A stretch of 64,000 bases of DNA, taken from Roseburia sp. 831b. GTDB lineage: Bacteria > Bacillota > Clostridia > Lachnospirales > Lachnospiraceae. Under the pieces are notes generated by a model. That model made no database searches and was not told the DNA's origin. It saw only the letters and a list, made by a program, of their open reading frames with translations. Below are positions 6,393-15,116 of this stretch, piece after piece. The DNA lies in contig NZ_CP135163.1 in NCBI RefSeq assembly GCF_001940165.2, positions 178,775 through 242,774 on the forward strand. Reading direction: 5' to 3'. Every line of letters starts with the position of its first letter. Positions within the stretch are counted from its first letter, which is position 1. Position numbers and translations under genes: made by a program.

Positions 6393-7823
6393 CTACATCA
6401 AATTTACAACCATCCGGTCAATGTTGCTTTTTCTTATTTTCACCCAAAAATCTATCTCCTCTAGCGCACGCTTGTCATATCCAAACAATGAATTGTACCT
6501 TCCAACCATCCGTAGATGTTTGGGATATAGGAAAACAAAATCCCTACAATATTGCGGGCAGTTTTTTACAAGCGTCTGATTCCCACGGTCTCCATTCACA
6601 CACCTTGCAAAAAGCGGACAATACTGTGATGTATTGGTTTGAAAATATGGAACATGAATACTATGATGTCCGTCCGGCACAACAAAATCATAGCCACAGG
6701 ACTCATATTCGTAGCGGACGATACCGTACTGTTCTTTTAAATATTTCTGGTAAAAAGCATTGTTCGCAGCATTTTCGTGCATGGCATCTGCTTGAAATCC
6801 CAGCTTGTAGTTCATCCTTGGGTCTTTTCTTCGTTTGTTCAACAAAACACCAAGAATCGGCGTCAGCATATCCTCTTTTCCTTTTAAAAGAGCTGCCATT
6901 CCCCAGTCGTTTATCACAACTTCACAAGGAAACTTCTCTTGCTTACACCATGCATACAACTTCAAAAGTAGTTGTGTCGTCTGCTCTACATATTCCTCCC
7001 TTAAATAGGTGAATGCAAATGTCACCGACAAATCTTCCCATTTTGCTTTTTGTAAAATTGAAAAAAGCTGTGTTTCACACGGGAAAAGATTATGACAGAA
7101 TTGATTTCCCAGATAAATCCTGGTCCATTTTGCCCTTGCAAAAGGATGTTCCGCCAATCCATTCCCAGACCAGTACTCTTTGAAAAAGCTGTCCTTATCT
7201 TTGGACAAATATTCCTGATAAAGTTTCGAATTGTCAAGTTCTAATGCGAGCTCTAAATTAGAAACTACACCCAGCAGTTCTACCGGGCTGCCCTCTAATG
7301 CATTGACACACTCACCTTTCTTTATCTGCATAAGTGCCTCCTGATACCACCCCAGTTTCTGGCTGGTAAAGTTTACGGCAAACACTTCGTCTTCTTTGGC
7401 AGGATAGCCCACACACTCCTTTGCAAGATAGGCATCATCCCCACATAATTTTAAATTGATATAGCGGTAATACGCTTCGAAAAGCCGTCTTGTCTGTGCC
7501 CGAAAGTCCTCATTTTCTATTGCAAGAAAATAAGAATTGAACACCTCCCCCTTTTCGTCCTTAGACATGCGGCGTGGGGTTATGTGCTCTAAGACAACAT
7601 CCTGATACCCATTCTTTTTTTCATCGAAAAAATGTAACACCAGTGATTCATCTGTTCTCTCAGACACTTTTCCTTCATATTCAAGCGGTTCTGCGGTTCG
7701 AAAAACCAGTCCATTCTCTGACAGTTTTACAATTCGAACCTCTTTTTTAATCCCAATGTCATTCCAAAGTTCTCCCGCCAGCAACCCAAACGGAATCTGT
7801 TCTACCATTCCTTCGAAATCCAT
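6393..7823 (-). CDS. Cysteine-rich protein paired with U32 protein (unknown function)
   Basis: 476 residues with a good RBS (AGGAG, 6 nt before the ATG). The first ~90 residues are beta-rich and PilZ-like in flavour (RIVKLSENGLVFRTAEPLEY). The middle and C-terminal part contain FCHNLFPCETQLF, EVVINDWGMAALL and a cluster CPLFARC...KNCPQYC, followed by RMVGRYN. The block with a buried 'VINDWG' and terminal cysteines looks like a divergent U32 half. The pair would then be analogous to the UbiU-UbiV heterodimer. I cannot name a family with certainty. It is co-transcribed with the U32 gene that follows. Confidence 0.55.
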   Translation of the reverse strand: MDFEGMVEQIPFGLLAGELWNDIGIKKEVRIVKLSENGLVFRTAEPLEYEGKVSERTDESLVLHFFDEKKNGYQDVVLEHITPRRMSKDEKGEVFNSYFLAIENEDFRAQTRRLFEAYYRYINLKLCGDDAYLAKECVGYPAKEDEVFAVNFTSQKLGWYQEALMQIKKGECVNALEGSPVELLGVVSNLELALELDNSKLYQEYLSKDKDSFFKEYWSGNGLAEHPFARAKWTRIYLGNQFCHNLFPCETQLFSILQKAKWEDLSVTFAFTYLREEYVEQTTQLLLKLYAWCKQEKFPCEVVINDWGMAALLKGKEDMLTPILGVLLNKRRKDPRMNYKLGFQADAMHENAANNAFYQKYLKEQYGIVRYEYESCGYDFVVPDGHHSIHVPYFQTNTSQYCPLFARCVNGDRGNQTLVKNCPQYCRDFVFLYPKHLRMVGRYNSLFGYDKRALEEIDFWVKIRKSNIDRMVVNLM

Positions 7824-7852
7824 CTTATGCTCCTAACTTCACTTCTCATTTT

Positions 7853-7888
7853 TTCTGTAATAAGAACGAAATTTCCTATTACAGAAAG
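7853..7888. repeat. Inverted repeat in the leader of the 476-aa gene
   Basis: TTTCTGTAATA (7853-7863) and TATTACAGAAA (7878-7888) form an 11-bp inverted repeat about 30-65 bp upstream of the start at 7823. It could be an operator or a leader hairpin. It is adjacent to the terminator of the upstream P-type ATPase gene. Confidence 0.45.
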
Positions 7889-7892
7889 AAAA

Positions 7893-7935
7893 ACTCCCAT
7901 CCAGATAATCATACATGATTTATCCGGATGAGAGT
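7893..7935 (-). terminator. Rho-independent terminator of the Zn/Cd-type ATPase gene
   Basis: On the minus strand ACTCTCATCCGGATAAATC pairs with GATTATCTGGATGGGAGT, followed by a T-rich run (TTTTTC). It lies 16 nt downstream of the ATPase stop codon at 7951. Confidence 0.8.
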
Positions 7936-7950
7936 ATCTTTTTCAAAAAA

Positions 7951-9834
7951 TTACAACTTCTTTGTAAACAATGCACGGATTGCATTTAATACCGCAATGA
8001 CCATGACACCGACATCTGCAAAAATTGCAGCCCACATATTTGCAATACCGAGCGCACCAAGCAACAGACAAATCAGCTTGATTCCGATTGCAAACCAGAT
8101 GTTTTCATAGACAATGCGGATACATTTCTTGGAAATCTTGATTGCCTTAGAAATCTTTAATGGATCATCGTCCATCAATACGATATCTGCCGCTTCAATC
8201 GCTGCATCCGATCCCATCGCACCCATCGCAATTCCGATATCTGCTCTGGATAGTACCGGTGCATCATTGATTCCATCACCGACAAAAGCAAGTTTTGCTT
8301 TTTCGGATTTCTTTTCGATAAGTTCTTCTACCTTTTCTACTTTTCCAGAAGGAAGAAGTTCACTGTATACTTCATCTAAGCCAAGATCTGCGGCAACTTT
8401 TTCTGCTACGCGCTTCGAATCTCCGGTTAACATAACAGTTTTCTCGACACCAGCTTTTTTCAGCTCTGCAATGGCCTGTTTGGAATGTGGTTTTACAATA
8501 TCTGCAATGACGATATGACCTGCATATTCCCCGTCGAGTGCCATATGAATGATGGTACCGACATGATGACAATCCTTGTATGCAATTCCAAGACTCTTCA
8601 TCAGTTTGTCGTTTCCGGCTGCAACCGTAACACCATCAACCTTTGCAGTGACGCCATTTCCACTGATTTCCTGGATGTCAGTAACTCTGCTTCGGTCAAT
8701 CTCTTTTCCATAGGCACGCTGGATGCTCTTACTGATTGGATGGCTGGAGGCGCTTTCTGCTAACGCAGCATACTCTAGGATTTTTTCTTCTTCCAGCTTA
8801 TTGTGGTGGATTCCTGTCACCTCAAAAACACCTTGTGTCAAGGTTCCGGTCTTATCCATTACCACATATTTGGTCTGTGAAAGGCTCTCCATATAGTTTG
8901 AACCCTTAATCAGAACACCTTCTTTACTTGCACCACCGATTCCGGCAAAAAAGCTTAACGGAATACTGATGACAAGAGCACAAGGGCAACTGATGACAAG
9001 GAAGGTAAGGGCACGGTAAATCCAGGTTCCCCAATCGCCGCCAAGTCCCATTCCGAATATCCGAACAAGCGGTGGAAGGATTGCTAATGCAATCGCACTA
9101 TATACAACCGCCGGTGTATAGACACGGGCAAATTTTGAAATAAAATCCTCAGATTTTGATTTTCTAGAGCTTGCGTTCTCAACCAGATCTAAAATCTTAG
9201 ATACAGTGGATTCTCCAAATTCCTTTGTGGTCTGAATCTTAAGAACACCTGTCATATTGATACATCCGCTGATGACCTCATCGCCCTCTTTTGCATCACG
9301 AGGAAGGCTCTCTCCGGTCAATGCCGCTGTATTTAAGGAAGAAGAACCAGAAAGAATGATACCATCGATTGGCACTTTTTCGCCTGGCTGAACTACAATT
9401 GTAGTTCCAATTTCTACCTCATCCGGGTCAACCTGTTCTAATTTTCCGTCCTGCTCAATGTTTGCATAATCCGGACGGATATCCATCAAATCACTGATAT
9501 TTCTTCTGCTCTTTCCGACTGCATAACTCTGGAACAGTTCCCCAATCTGGTAAAAGAGCATAACGGCAATCGCCTCAACATAATCGCCATTTTCATAGAC
9601 TGCCAGCAAAATTGCACCCACGGTCGCAATTGCCATCAACAGACATTCGTCAAATGGCTGTCTGTTGATAATTCCTTTTACGGCCTTTCTTAATATGTCA
9701 TATCCAATCACCAGATATGGAATCATGTATAACACAAATCTGACCGCTGCCGGAGCTTTTACAAAATGTAATGCAATCAAAAGTACCGCTGCCACAATAA
9801 TGCGGACAAGCATTTTCTTTTGCTTTTTATTCAT
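7951..9834 (-). CDS. P1B-type heavy-metal ATPase, Zn/Cd/Pb type
   Basis: 627 residues from the ATG at 9834, chosen because AGGAA lies at proper distance; 9840 is too close. It contains the TGES actuator loop (~residue 173), CPC in the transmembrane metal site (~283), the DKTGT phosphorylation site and GDGINDAP. The sequence around CPC (SCPCALVISIP) is typical of ZntA/CadA-type exporters. The usual N-terminal HMA metal-binding domain is missing and is instead encoded by the separate 72-aa gene 21 nt upstream. A divergent ArsR-type regulator with an adjacent operator supports metal-induced efflux of Zn, Cd or Pb across the membrane. Confidence 0.9.
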   Translation of the reverse strand: MNKKQKKMLVRIIVAAVLLIALHFVKAPAAVRFVLYMIPYLVIGYDILRKAVKGIINRQPFDECLLMAIATVGAILLAVYENGDYVEAIAVMLFYQIGELFQSYAVGKSRRNISDLMDIRPDYANIEQDGKLEQVDPDEVEIGTTIVVQPGEKVPIDGIILSGSSSLNTAALTGESLPRDAKEGDEVISGCINMTGVLKIQTTKEFGESTVSKILDLVENASSRKSKSEDFISKFARVYTPAVVYSAIALAILPPLVRIFGMGLGGDWGTWIYRALTFLVISCPCALVISIPLSFFAGIGGASKEGVLIKGSNYMESLSQTKYVVMDKTGTLTQGVFEVTGIHHNKLEEEKILEYAALAESASSHPISKSIQRAYGKEIDRSRVTDIQEISGNGVTAKVDGVTVAAGNDKLMKSLGIAYKDCHHVGTIIHMALDGEYAGHIVIADIVKPHSKQAIAELKKAGVEKTVMLTGDSKRVAEKVAADLGLDEVYSELLPSGKVEKVEELIEKKSEKAKLAFVGDGINDAPVLSRADIGIAMGAMGSDAAIEAADIVLMDDDPLKISKAIKISKKCIRIVYENIWFAIGIKLICLLLGALGIANMWAAIFADVGVMVIAVLNAIRALFTKKL

Positions 9835-9861
9835 AAGCATTTCCTTTCTTAGCGGAAGCTT

Positions 9862-10080
9862 TTACAGGAAAATCTCACAGTCATCTTCCACTTTTTTGCA
9901 ATTCTTTAATACTTCCTGCATGACAGCTTTTGCATCCTGTCCTTCTTCAAATTCCACTGCCATTTTAAGTGTCATAAAGTTTACGGTACAATCTTTTACA
10001 CCTGCTGTATTTTTTGCAGCCTCTTCCATCTTATTTGCACAGTTTGCACAATCCACATCAATCTTATACGTTTTTTTCAT
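9862..10080 (-). CDS. Stand-alone HMA metal-binding protein
   Basis: 72 residues forming a single ferredoxin-like HMA fold with the metal motif CANC at residues 11-14 and a second cysteine-bearing tail (NCKKVEDDCEIFL). It is the first gene of the operon with the P-type ATPase, which lacks its own HMA domain, so it probably acts in trans as the metal donor or sensor for that pump. The extra C-terminal cysteines and acids could add metal ligands, as in ZntA-type HMA domains. Confidence 0.85.
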   Translation of the reverse strand: MKKTYKIDVDCANCANKMEEAAKNTAGVKDCTVNFMTLKMAVEFEEGQDAKAVMQEVLKNCKKVEDDCEIFL

Positions 10081-10145
10081 CTTCGTAATCCTGCCTTTCT
10101 GTTATTTGCAATTTCTTATTGGTAAAATTGCGTTTTCTTTATTTG

Positions 10146-10195
10146 ATTAAACATTTGTTTAATTGTTGACTTTACTTTAACCGATGGAGTATAAT
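10146..10195. promoter_or_regulatory. ArsR/SmtB-type operator and regulator promoter
   Basis: The perfect palindrome ATTAAACA-TT-TGTTTAAT (10146-10163) has the shape of ArsR/SmtB family operators. It is followed by TTGACT (10166-10171) and TATAAT (10190-10195) with an 18-nt spacer, the promoter for the rightward regulator gene. The palindrome lies in the divergent region between that gene and the HMA-ATPase operon, so one repressor could control both. Confidence 0.8.
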
Positions 10196-10291
10196 AAGTC
10201 AACCGATATGGATTCTTTTTTTCCATTTGGTCAAAAAGAATTTCCAAATGGAGTAATACTTTCACAGAAAAAATTTTTACGGAGGTTTCAT

Positions 10292-11020
10292 ATGGACGAT
10301 AAAACACTGCCTTACCACTTAGACAATACGGAGCAAAACATTTTATCCCACATGCCAAGTGCAGATGAGATTACAGAAGTATCCAACGCCATGAAGCAGT
10401 TAGGCGACCCGAGCCGCCTTCAGATTTTCTGGCTTTTGTGCCACTGCGAAAAATGCGTACAGGAAATCGCTTCTCTTTGTAATATGACAAGCCCTGCTGT
10501 CTCCCACCACTTGCGCTTACTAAAAAGCAGTAAATTAATTACGAGCAGACGCGAGGGAAAAGAAATGTACTACCATTCTGCTGACAATGAAATTGCAAAA
10601 GTACTTCACCATACCATCGAACAGGTTGCAAAAGTTACCTGTCCGGAGGAATCCATGCCTGCTCCAAAGGAGACATCCACCTCGCATCCATGTGATGAAA
10701 AGCAGGTACAGATTATCAAGGAAATTCATACACTTTTGACGGAAAATATGGAAAAACGCTATACGATAGACGAATTATCCAGACGTTATCTTTTGAATAC
10801 GTCTACGCTAAAAGACTCCTTTAAAGCTGTTTATGGAATGCCAATTGCAACTTATATGAAGCAATACCGCATCCACGAGGCTTCAAAAATGTTAAAAGAC
10901 ACGAATCTTAGTATTGCAGAAATCTCGGCTGCAGTCGGTTATGAAAACCAAAGTAAGTTTACCAATGCATTTAAAAATGTAGTTGGAATTCCACCTACCG
11001 CCTACCGGAAATCGTGTTAG
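10292..11020 (+). CDS. ArsR-family metal sensor fused to an AraC-type DNA-binding domain
   Basis: 242 residues from the ATG at 10292; GGAGG sits 7 nt upstream, and the longer open frame would translate through that RBS. Residues 25-110 form an ArsR winged helix with a CHCEKC cluster (50-55) in the helix where CadC/SmtB-type sensors bind Cd/Pb/Zn, and the recognition helix SPAVSHHLRLL. Residues ~140-242 form an AraC-type double helix-turn-helix (TIDELSRRYLLNTSTLKDSF; ISAAVGYENQSKFTNAFK). It most likely regulates itself and the divergent ATPase operon. The two-domain fusion is unusual; the AraC part could bind a second site or activate transcription. Confidence 0.85.
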   Translation: MDDKTLPYHLDNTEQNILSHMPSADEITEVSNAMKQLGDPSRLQIFWLLCHCEKCVQEIASLCNMTSPAVSHHLRLLKSSKLITSRREGKEMYYHSADNEIAKVLHHTIEQVAKVTCPEESMPAPKETSTSHPCDEKQVQIIKEIHTLLTENMEKRYTIDELSRRYLLNTSTLKDSFKAVYGMPIATYMKQYRIHEASKMLKDTNLSIAEISAAVGYENQSKFTNAFKNVVGIPPTAYRKSC

Positions 11021-11025
11021 AAAAA

Positions 11026-11065
11026 GAAAACTTCGCACAGTCATAAAACTGTACGAAGTTTTTTT
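11026..11065. terminator. Bidirectional terminator between regulator and DUF1846 gene
   Basis: ACTTCGCACAG (11030-11040) pairs with CTGTACGAAGT (11049-11059) with one mismatch. A-rich and T-rich flanks on either side serve both converging genes. Confidence 0.85.
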
Positions 11066-12542
11066 AATATAATTTCAACCCGTTGCGCACCGGTTCGCTG
11101 GTCAAATCAACGCCCAGCTTTTTAAAACTCTTAAGATCAATCTCCGAAAGCATGACAGAGGTGTGAACCTGACATCCTCTTAATTTCGGAAGCTGTTCCA
11201 TCGCTGCTCTTGCCTTCTCACTGGTTGCGGAGGAAAGTGCCAGTGCAATCAAGGTCTCATCCGTGTGAAGTCTTGGGTTCTTTCCGCCGAGGAAACGCAC
11301 TTTTAAGTCCTGAATCGGCTGAATTGCCTCTGCCTGAATCAGTTTTTCCTCATGGTCAATTCCCGCAAGATACTTTAATGCATTGAGAATCAAAGCCGCG
11401 GAAGCGCCAAGGAAATCGGATGTCTTGGAGGTGATAATCGTGCCATCTTCCAACTCGATTGCGGCGGTTGGCACCCCAAGCTTTTCTGCACGTTCTTTGG
11501 CTGCAACGGTAACCTTACGGTCGTCTGTTGTAATCTTTGCCTGTTTCATCAGAAGCTCAATTTTATAAACTTCATTTTCCGAAGCTTCGCCTCTTGCGAC
11601 CTTATTCATTGCAGTATAATATCTGCGGATAATTTCCATATTGGACGCCTCGCAACATGCATCATCATCAAAAATGCAGTTTCCAGCCATATTGACGCCC
11701 ATGTCGGTCGGTGATTTATAGTAGGTATTTTCCCCGTAAATCTCTTCAAAAATCGCATTTAATACCGGGAAAATCTCAATATCACGGTTATAGTTGACAG
11801 TTGTCTCACCGTAAGCTTCCAAGTGGAATGGGTCAATCATATTGACATCGTTTAAGTCTGCTGTTGCTGCCTCATACGCAAGGTTAACCGGATGTTTTAG
11901 TGGGATGTTCCAGATTGGGAATGTCTCAAACTTCGCATATCCGGCCTTCACACCGCGCTTGTTCTCATGATAAAGCTGGGACAGACAGGTCGCCATTTTT
12001 CCACTTCCAGGGCCAGGTGCTGTAATAACAACAAGTGGTCTTGTCGTCTCAATATAATCATTTTTTCCGAATCCATCTTCACTTACAATCAAAGGAATGT
12101 TGGATGGGTATCCTTCAATCTTATAATGCTGATATACTTTGATATTCTTTTTCTCTAAACGTTCCTTAAACTGAACGGCGCCATTTTGTCCTGCAAACTG
12201 CGTAATGACAACGCTTCCGACATAAAGACCTTTCTTCTCAAATTCGCCAATCAGACGCAGCACATCGACATCATAGGTGATTCCCAAATCGCCTCTGACT
12301 TTATTTTTCTCGATGTCGGCTGCACTGATTACAATTACAATCTCAGCCACATCCGAAAGCTGCATTAACATCTGCAATTTACTGTCCGGCTTAAATCCCG
12401 GAAGTACTCTGGATGCATGGTAATCGTCAAATAACTTTCCACCAAATTCCAAATACAGCTTGTCTCCAAACTGACCAATCCGTTCTTTGATGTGCTCGGA
12501 CTGGATTTTTAGATACTTGTCATTATCAAATCCTATCTTCAT
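11064..12542 (-). CDS. DUF1846 domain protein
   Basis: 492 residues from the ATG at 12542, with GAGG about 8 nt upstream. It begins MKIGFDNDKYLKIQSEHIKE and matches the DUF1846 family along its whole length, including VVITAPGPGSGKMATCLSQLYHE, a P-loop-like segment, and DLGITYDVDVLRLIGEF. It is soluble and widespread in anaerobic Firmicutes. The family's reaction is not established. It stands alone between the metal-regulator gene and a small HMA protein. Confidence 0.9.
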   Translation of the reverse strand: MKIGFDNDKYLKIQSEHIKERIGQFGDKLYLEFGGKLFDDYHASRVLPGFKPDSKLQMLMQLSDVAEIVIVISAADIEKNKVRGDLGITYDVDVLRLIGEFEKKGLYVGSVVITQFAGQNGAVQFKERLEKKNIKVYQHYKIEGYPSNIPLIVSEDGFGKNDYIETTRPLVVITAPGPGSGKMATCLSQLYHENKRGVKAGYAKFETFPIWNIPLKHPVNLAYEAATADLNDVNMIDPFHLEAYGETTVNYNRDIEIFPVLNAIFEEIYGENTYYKSPTDMGVNMAGNCIFDDDACCEASNMEIIRRYYTAMNKVARGEASENEVYKIELLMKQAKITTDDRKVTVAAKERAEKLGVPTAAIELEDGTIITSKTSDFLGASAALILNALKYLAGIDHEEKLIQAEAIQPIQDLKVRFLGGKNPRLHTDETLIALALSSATSEKARAAMEQLPKLRGCQVHTSVMLSEIDLKSFKKLGVDLTSEPVRNGLKLY

Positions 12543-12662
12543 CTTTTTCCTCATGTATTCGTTAGTATATTCTAAATTAAAATTTTAACATAGAAAGAGG
12601 AAAATGTACATTACAAGATATCCAAACAATAGCCCCTTTTTTTGTGATAATTTCACATGAAT

Positions 12663-12914
12663 TTATTTTTTGAAAAAAGAAAATTTCGACTCGTATGGTT
12701 CACTTTCGGATGATAAAAGCTGATAACCGATTCCAGCAATTTTTTCCCGAAGCATCTCAATGTCCGGCTCGCTTTCGCTGACGATAACGGTCTCTCCTTT
12801 TTTGGCGGAGGATGTCACCTTTTTTACCTTACAATTAGAACGAACCAGATCATTTAAGTGGGATTCGCACATTCCACACATCATGCCATCAATTTTTAAC
12901 GTTGTTTTTATCAT
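12663..12914 (-). CDS. Small HMA-type metal-binding protein
   Basis: 83 residues from the ATG at 12914; AAAGGA is 7-11 nt upstream, and the longer frame lacks an RBS. The HMA core includes the metal motif MMCGMC near residues 10-15 and a predicted beta-alpha-beta-beta-alpha-beta fold. It ends with a basic tail (YESKFSFFKK). No metal transporter is adjacent, so it may be a free copper-type chaperone for a pump elsewhere, such as the CsoR-linked ATPase at 49-51 kb (inference). Confidence 0.8.
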   Translation of the reverse strand: MIKTTLKIDGMMCGMCESHLNDLVRSNCKVKKVTSSAKKGETVIVSESEPDIEMLREKIAGIGYQLLSSESEPYESKFSFFKK

Positions 12915-13035
12915 GTTACATAGTCCTTTCCTGCTTTTTACTTCAAAAAAGTTTCGCTTCATTGGCAGAATTTTCCTGTACCAATAAAGCACTTTCTCTA
13001 TCTCACATTCTAAATTCGAGTCCGTTTTTGTCAAT

Positions 13036-13076
13036 AAAAAACAGCCCATTGAGAAAGAATCTCAACAAGCTGTTTT
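13036..13076 (-). terminator. Terminator of the YitT-family gene
   Basis: On the minus strand AACAGCTTGTTGAGA pairs with TCTCAATGGGCTGTT, followed by TTTTT. It starts 6 nt after the stop codon of the YitT-family gene. Confidence 0.8.
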
Positions 13077-13081
13077 CGAAT

Positions 13082-13936
13082 TTACCATGTTTTTGCGACA
13101 TAATGAATATCACTTACCGTATAGATGGTGACAAATGCTTCCGGATCAATCTCCCGCAGAAATGCCATCAGTTTCTGATACTCACCTTTGTCTACAATCG
13201 TGATTAATTCGGAACGTTTTTCCATTTTGTAAGCGCCTACCGCCTCATAGATAGTCGCACCGCTGTGAAGTTCATTTACAAGAAAATCTCGAATCAAATC
13301 TTGCTTTTTTGAAATAATGCAGACTCTTCTTTTGATATTGTGGTCAAAAATGAAATGATCCAAAATCATTCCATTAAAATAAGTACCAAGCAAGCTAAGA
13401 ATCACCGTCTTGGTATCATAAAAAAAGATGGTCGACATTGCCACACAAAAACCTGCAATTGTTAAGGCTCTTCCGATTTCAATGTGTAAGTACTGATTGA
13501 TGATTTTTGCTACAATATCAAGTCCTCCTGAGGACGCATTCCGGTTAAACAGAATCGAAAGCCCGATGCTGACGACTAAAATATAACATACGACATCTAG
13601 TTCTGCACTTCCTGTCATCGATGTGTAATCAGGGAACAACCGCTCAAAAATCGCCAGATAAACGGACAATAATAAACTTGTATACACGGTTTTCCCGCCA
13701 AATTCTTTTCCACAGAATATGAATCCAACTACAAGTAGAATTGTGTTTAATACAAACGTGATGACCGACAACGGCTGCGGAATAAGATTTGTTAGGACAA
13801 TGGCAAGTCCTGAAATGGAGCTGATTGCTGTATGACTTGGCTGCAAAAAGAAAAAAACAGCAAATGCGATGATTCCATCTGCAAGCGTTAAATACAAAAA
13901 TTCTTTTATCATCTCGGCATATTTCTTTTCCTTCAT
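13082..13936 (-). CDS. YitT-family membrane protein (DUF161/DUF2179)
   Basis: 284 residues from ATG 13936 (a GTG two codons earlier is an alternative; AGAGG precedes both). Five or six TM helices occupy residues ~15-185, with the family hallmark HTAISSISGLAIVL and NRNASSGGLDIVAKI. A cytoplasmic DUF2179 domain follows (VCIISKKQDLIRDFLV... GVTIYE-like ATIYEAVGAY). Members are membrane proteins of unknown transport role, common in Firmicutes. Confidence 0.9.
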   Translation of the reverse strand: MKEKKYAEMIKEFLYLTLADGIIAFAVFFFLQPSHTAISSISGLAIVLTNLIPQPLSVITFVLNTILLVVGFIFCGKEFGGKTVYTSLLLSVYLAIFERLFPDYTSMTGSAELDVVCYILVVSIGLSILFNRNASSGGLDIVAKIINQYLHIEIGRALTIAGFCVAMSTIFFYDTKTVILSLLGTYFNGMILDHFIFDHNIKRRVCIISKKQDLIRDFLVNELHSGATIYEAVGAYKMEKRSELITIVDKGEYQKLMAFLREIDPEAFVTIYTVSDIHYVAKTW

Positions 13937-13997
13937 GTTCACAAATCCTCTTCTTTTTTCATTTTTACAAAATCTTTCTCTGTTTTACCACAAAATA

Positions 13998-15116
13998 CTA
14001 CGAAATACAATCCAATTTGGAAACGGAAATGAGTTTTTTTGTTTTCTTTGCATAAAAAAGCAATTCTTCATTTGCCTGGTTGTATGGTCCAAATGCTTCG
14101 ATGGTACAGATGCATTTCTCGCAGGAATCCATCTTTTCTTTTGCCATTTGTACGGTTTCCTCCTTGATTGGGAAAAATGCCTGTTCCGCCACGACATCGG
14201 ATGCAAGTGGCTTCGCAACTGCATATTCGATATCATTTTCGTAGAGAATTCCTGCTACAAATGGTATGTTTTCCCGCTGCAAGCGATAATATACCGGGAT
14301 TGCGTCTCCCCCGCCTCCTATCACAAAAACTTTTGGTGCTCCCTCATTCGGCGGAAGCTGCATCATTCCAAGCAATGGATGAAAGCTTTTTTCGGCTACG
14401 CCATATAAGTTTTGAACATAATCACCGGTAAAAATCTCTTCCGGCGCACCCACTTTATCTAATTTATCGCCTTTTACACAGGCAATCGTATCCGATACTT
14501 TCTGTGCAAGGTCTAACTCATGAAGAGACATGATAACAGCCATATCCCGCTCATGTGCAAGGCGTCTGATACTGGATAAGATATCAAGCTTATAACGCAT
14601 ATCAAGATAAGAGGTCGGCTCATCGAGCACCAGCACATTTGTCTCCTGACAGATTGCCCTGGCAAGCATGACACGCTGCTTTTGCCCGTCGCTGATTTTG
14701 GAAAATTCCAGATTTTCCACATCATTTGCATGCACTAACGTGATGGCTTCCTCCACGGCACACCAGTCGTCCTTTGAAAGAATTCCAAAACGCCCGGTGT
14801 ATGGGTATCGTCCGGTTGCAACAACATCCTTACAGGTCATAAGCTCCGGGTGAATCGGTTCCGTCATTACCATCGAAAGCTCTTTTGCAATGTCTGATTC
14901 TTTCATGTGGTTCGTCTCTTTTCCACAAAGAATCACGCTTCCGCCAAGCGGTTTTAACTGACCGATAATACTTTTTAATATGGTAGACTTTCCAGAACCA
15001 TTTTTCCCTATCAAGGTGAGAATTTTTCCTGGAACTACGCGAAGTTCCACATTGTGGATGACAACTTTTTTTCCATAACCAACGGTAAGCTGCTTCGTTT
15101 CTAACCCTTTTTTCAT
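13998..15116 (-). CDS. btuD: ABC transporter ATPase (FecE/BtuD type) with C-terminal extension
   Basis: 372 residues. The ATPase domain (1-250) has Walker A GKNGSGKST, signature ISDGQKQRVMLARA and Walker B VLVLDEPTS. A roughly 110-residue extension follows (VFVIGGGGDAIPVYYRLQRE... CTIEAFGPYNQANEELLFYA), not present in classical BtuD and resembling a small-molecule-binding or Rossmann-like module. The start overlaps the permease stop by 4 nt (ATGA). As the fourth gene of the cobalamin-riboswitch operon, the likely substrate is a corrinoid; haem or another tetrapyrrole is the alternative. Confidence 0.85.
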   Translation of the reverse strand: MKKGLETKQLTVGYGKKVVIHNVELRVVPGKILTLIGKNGSGKSTILKSIIGQLKPLGGSVILCGKETNHMKESDIAKELSMVMTEPIHPELMTCKDVVATGRYPYTGRFGILSKDDWCAVEEAITLVHANDVENLEFSKISDGQKQRVMLARAICQETNVLVLDEPTSYLDMRYKLDILSSIRRLAHERDMAVIMSLHELDLAQKVSDTIACVKGDKLDKVGAPEEIFTGDYVQNLYGVAEKSFHPLLGMMQLPPNEGAPKVFVIGGGGDAIPVYYRLQRENIPFVAGILYENDIEYAVAKPLASDVVAEQAFFPIKEETVQMAKEKMDSCEKCICTIEAFGPYNQANEELLFYAKKTKKLISVSKLDCIS

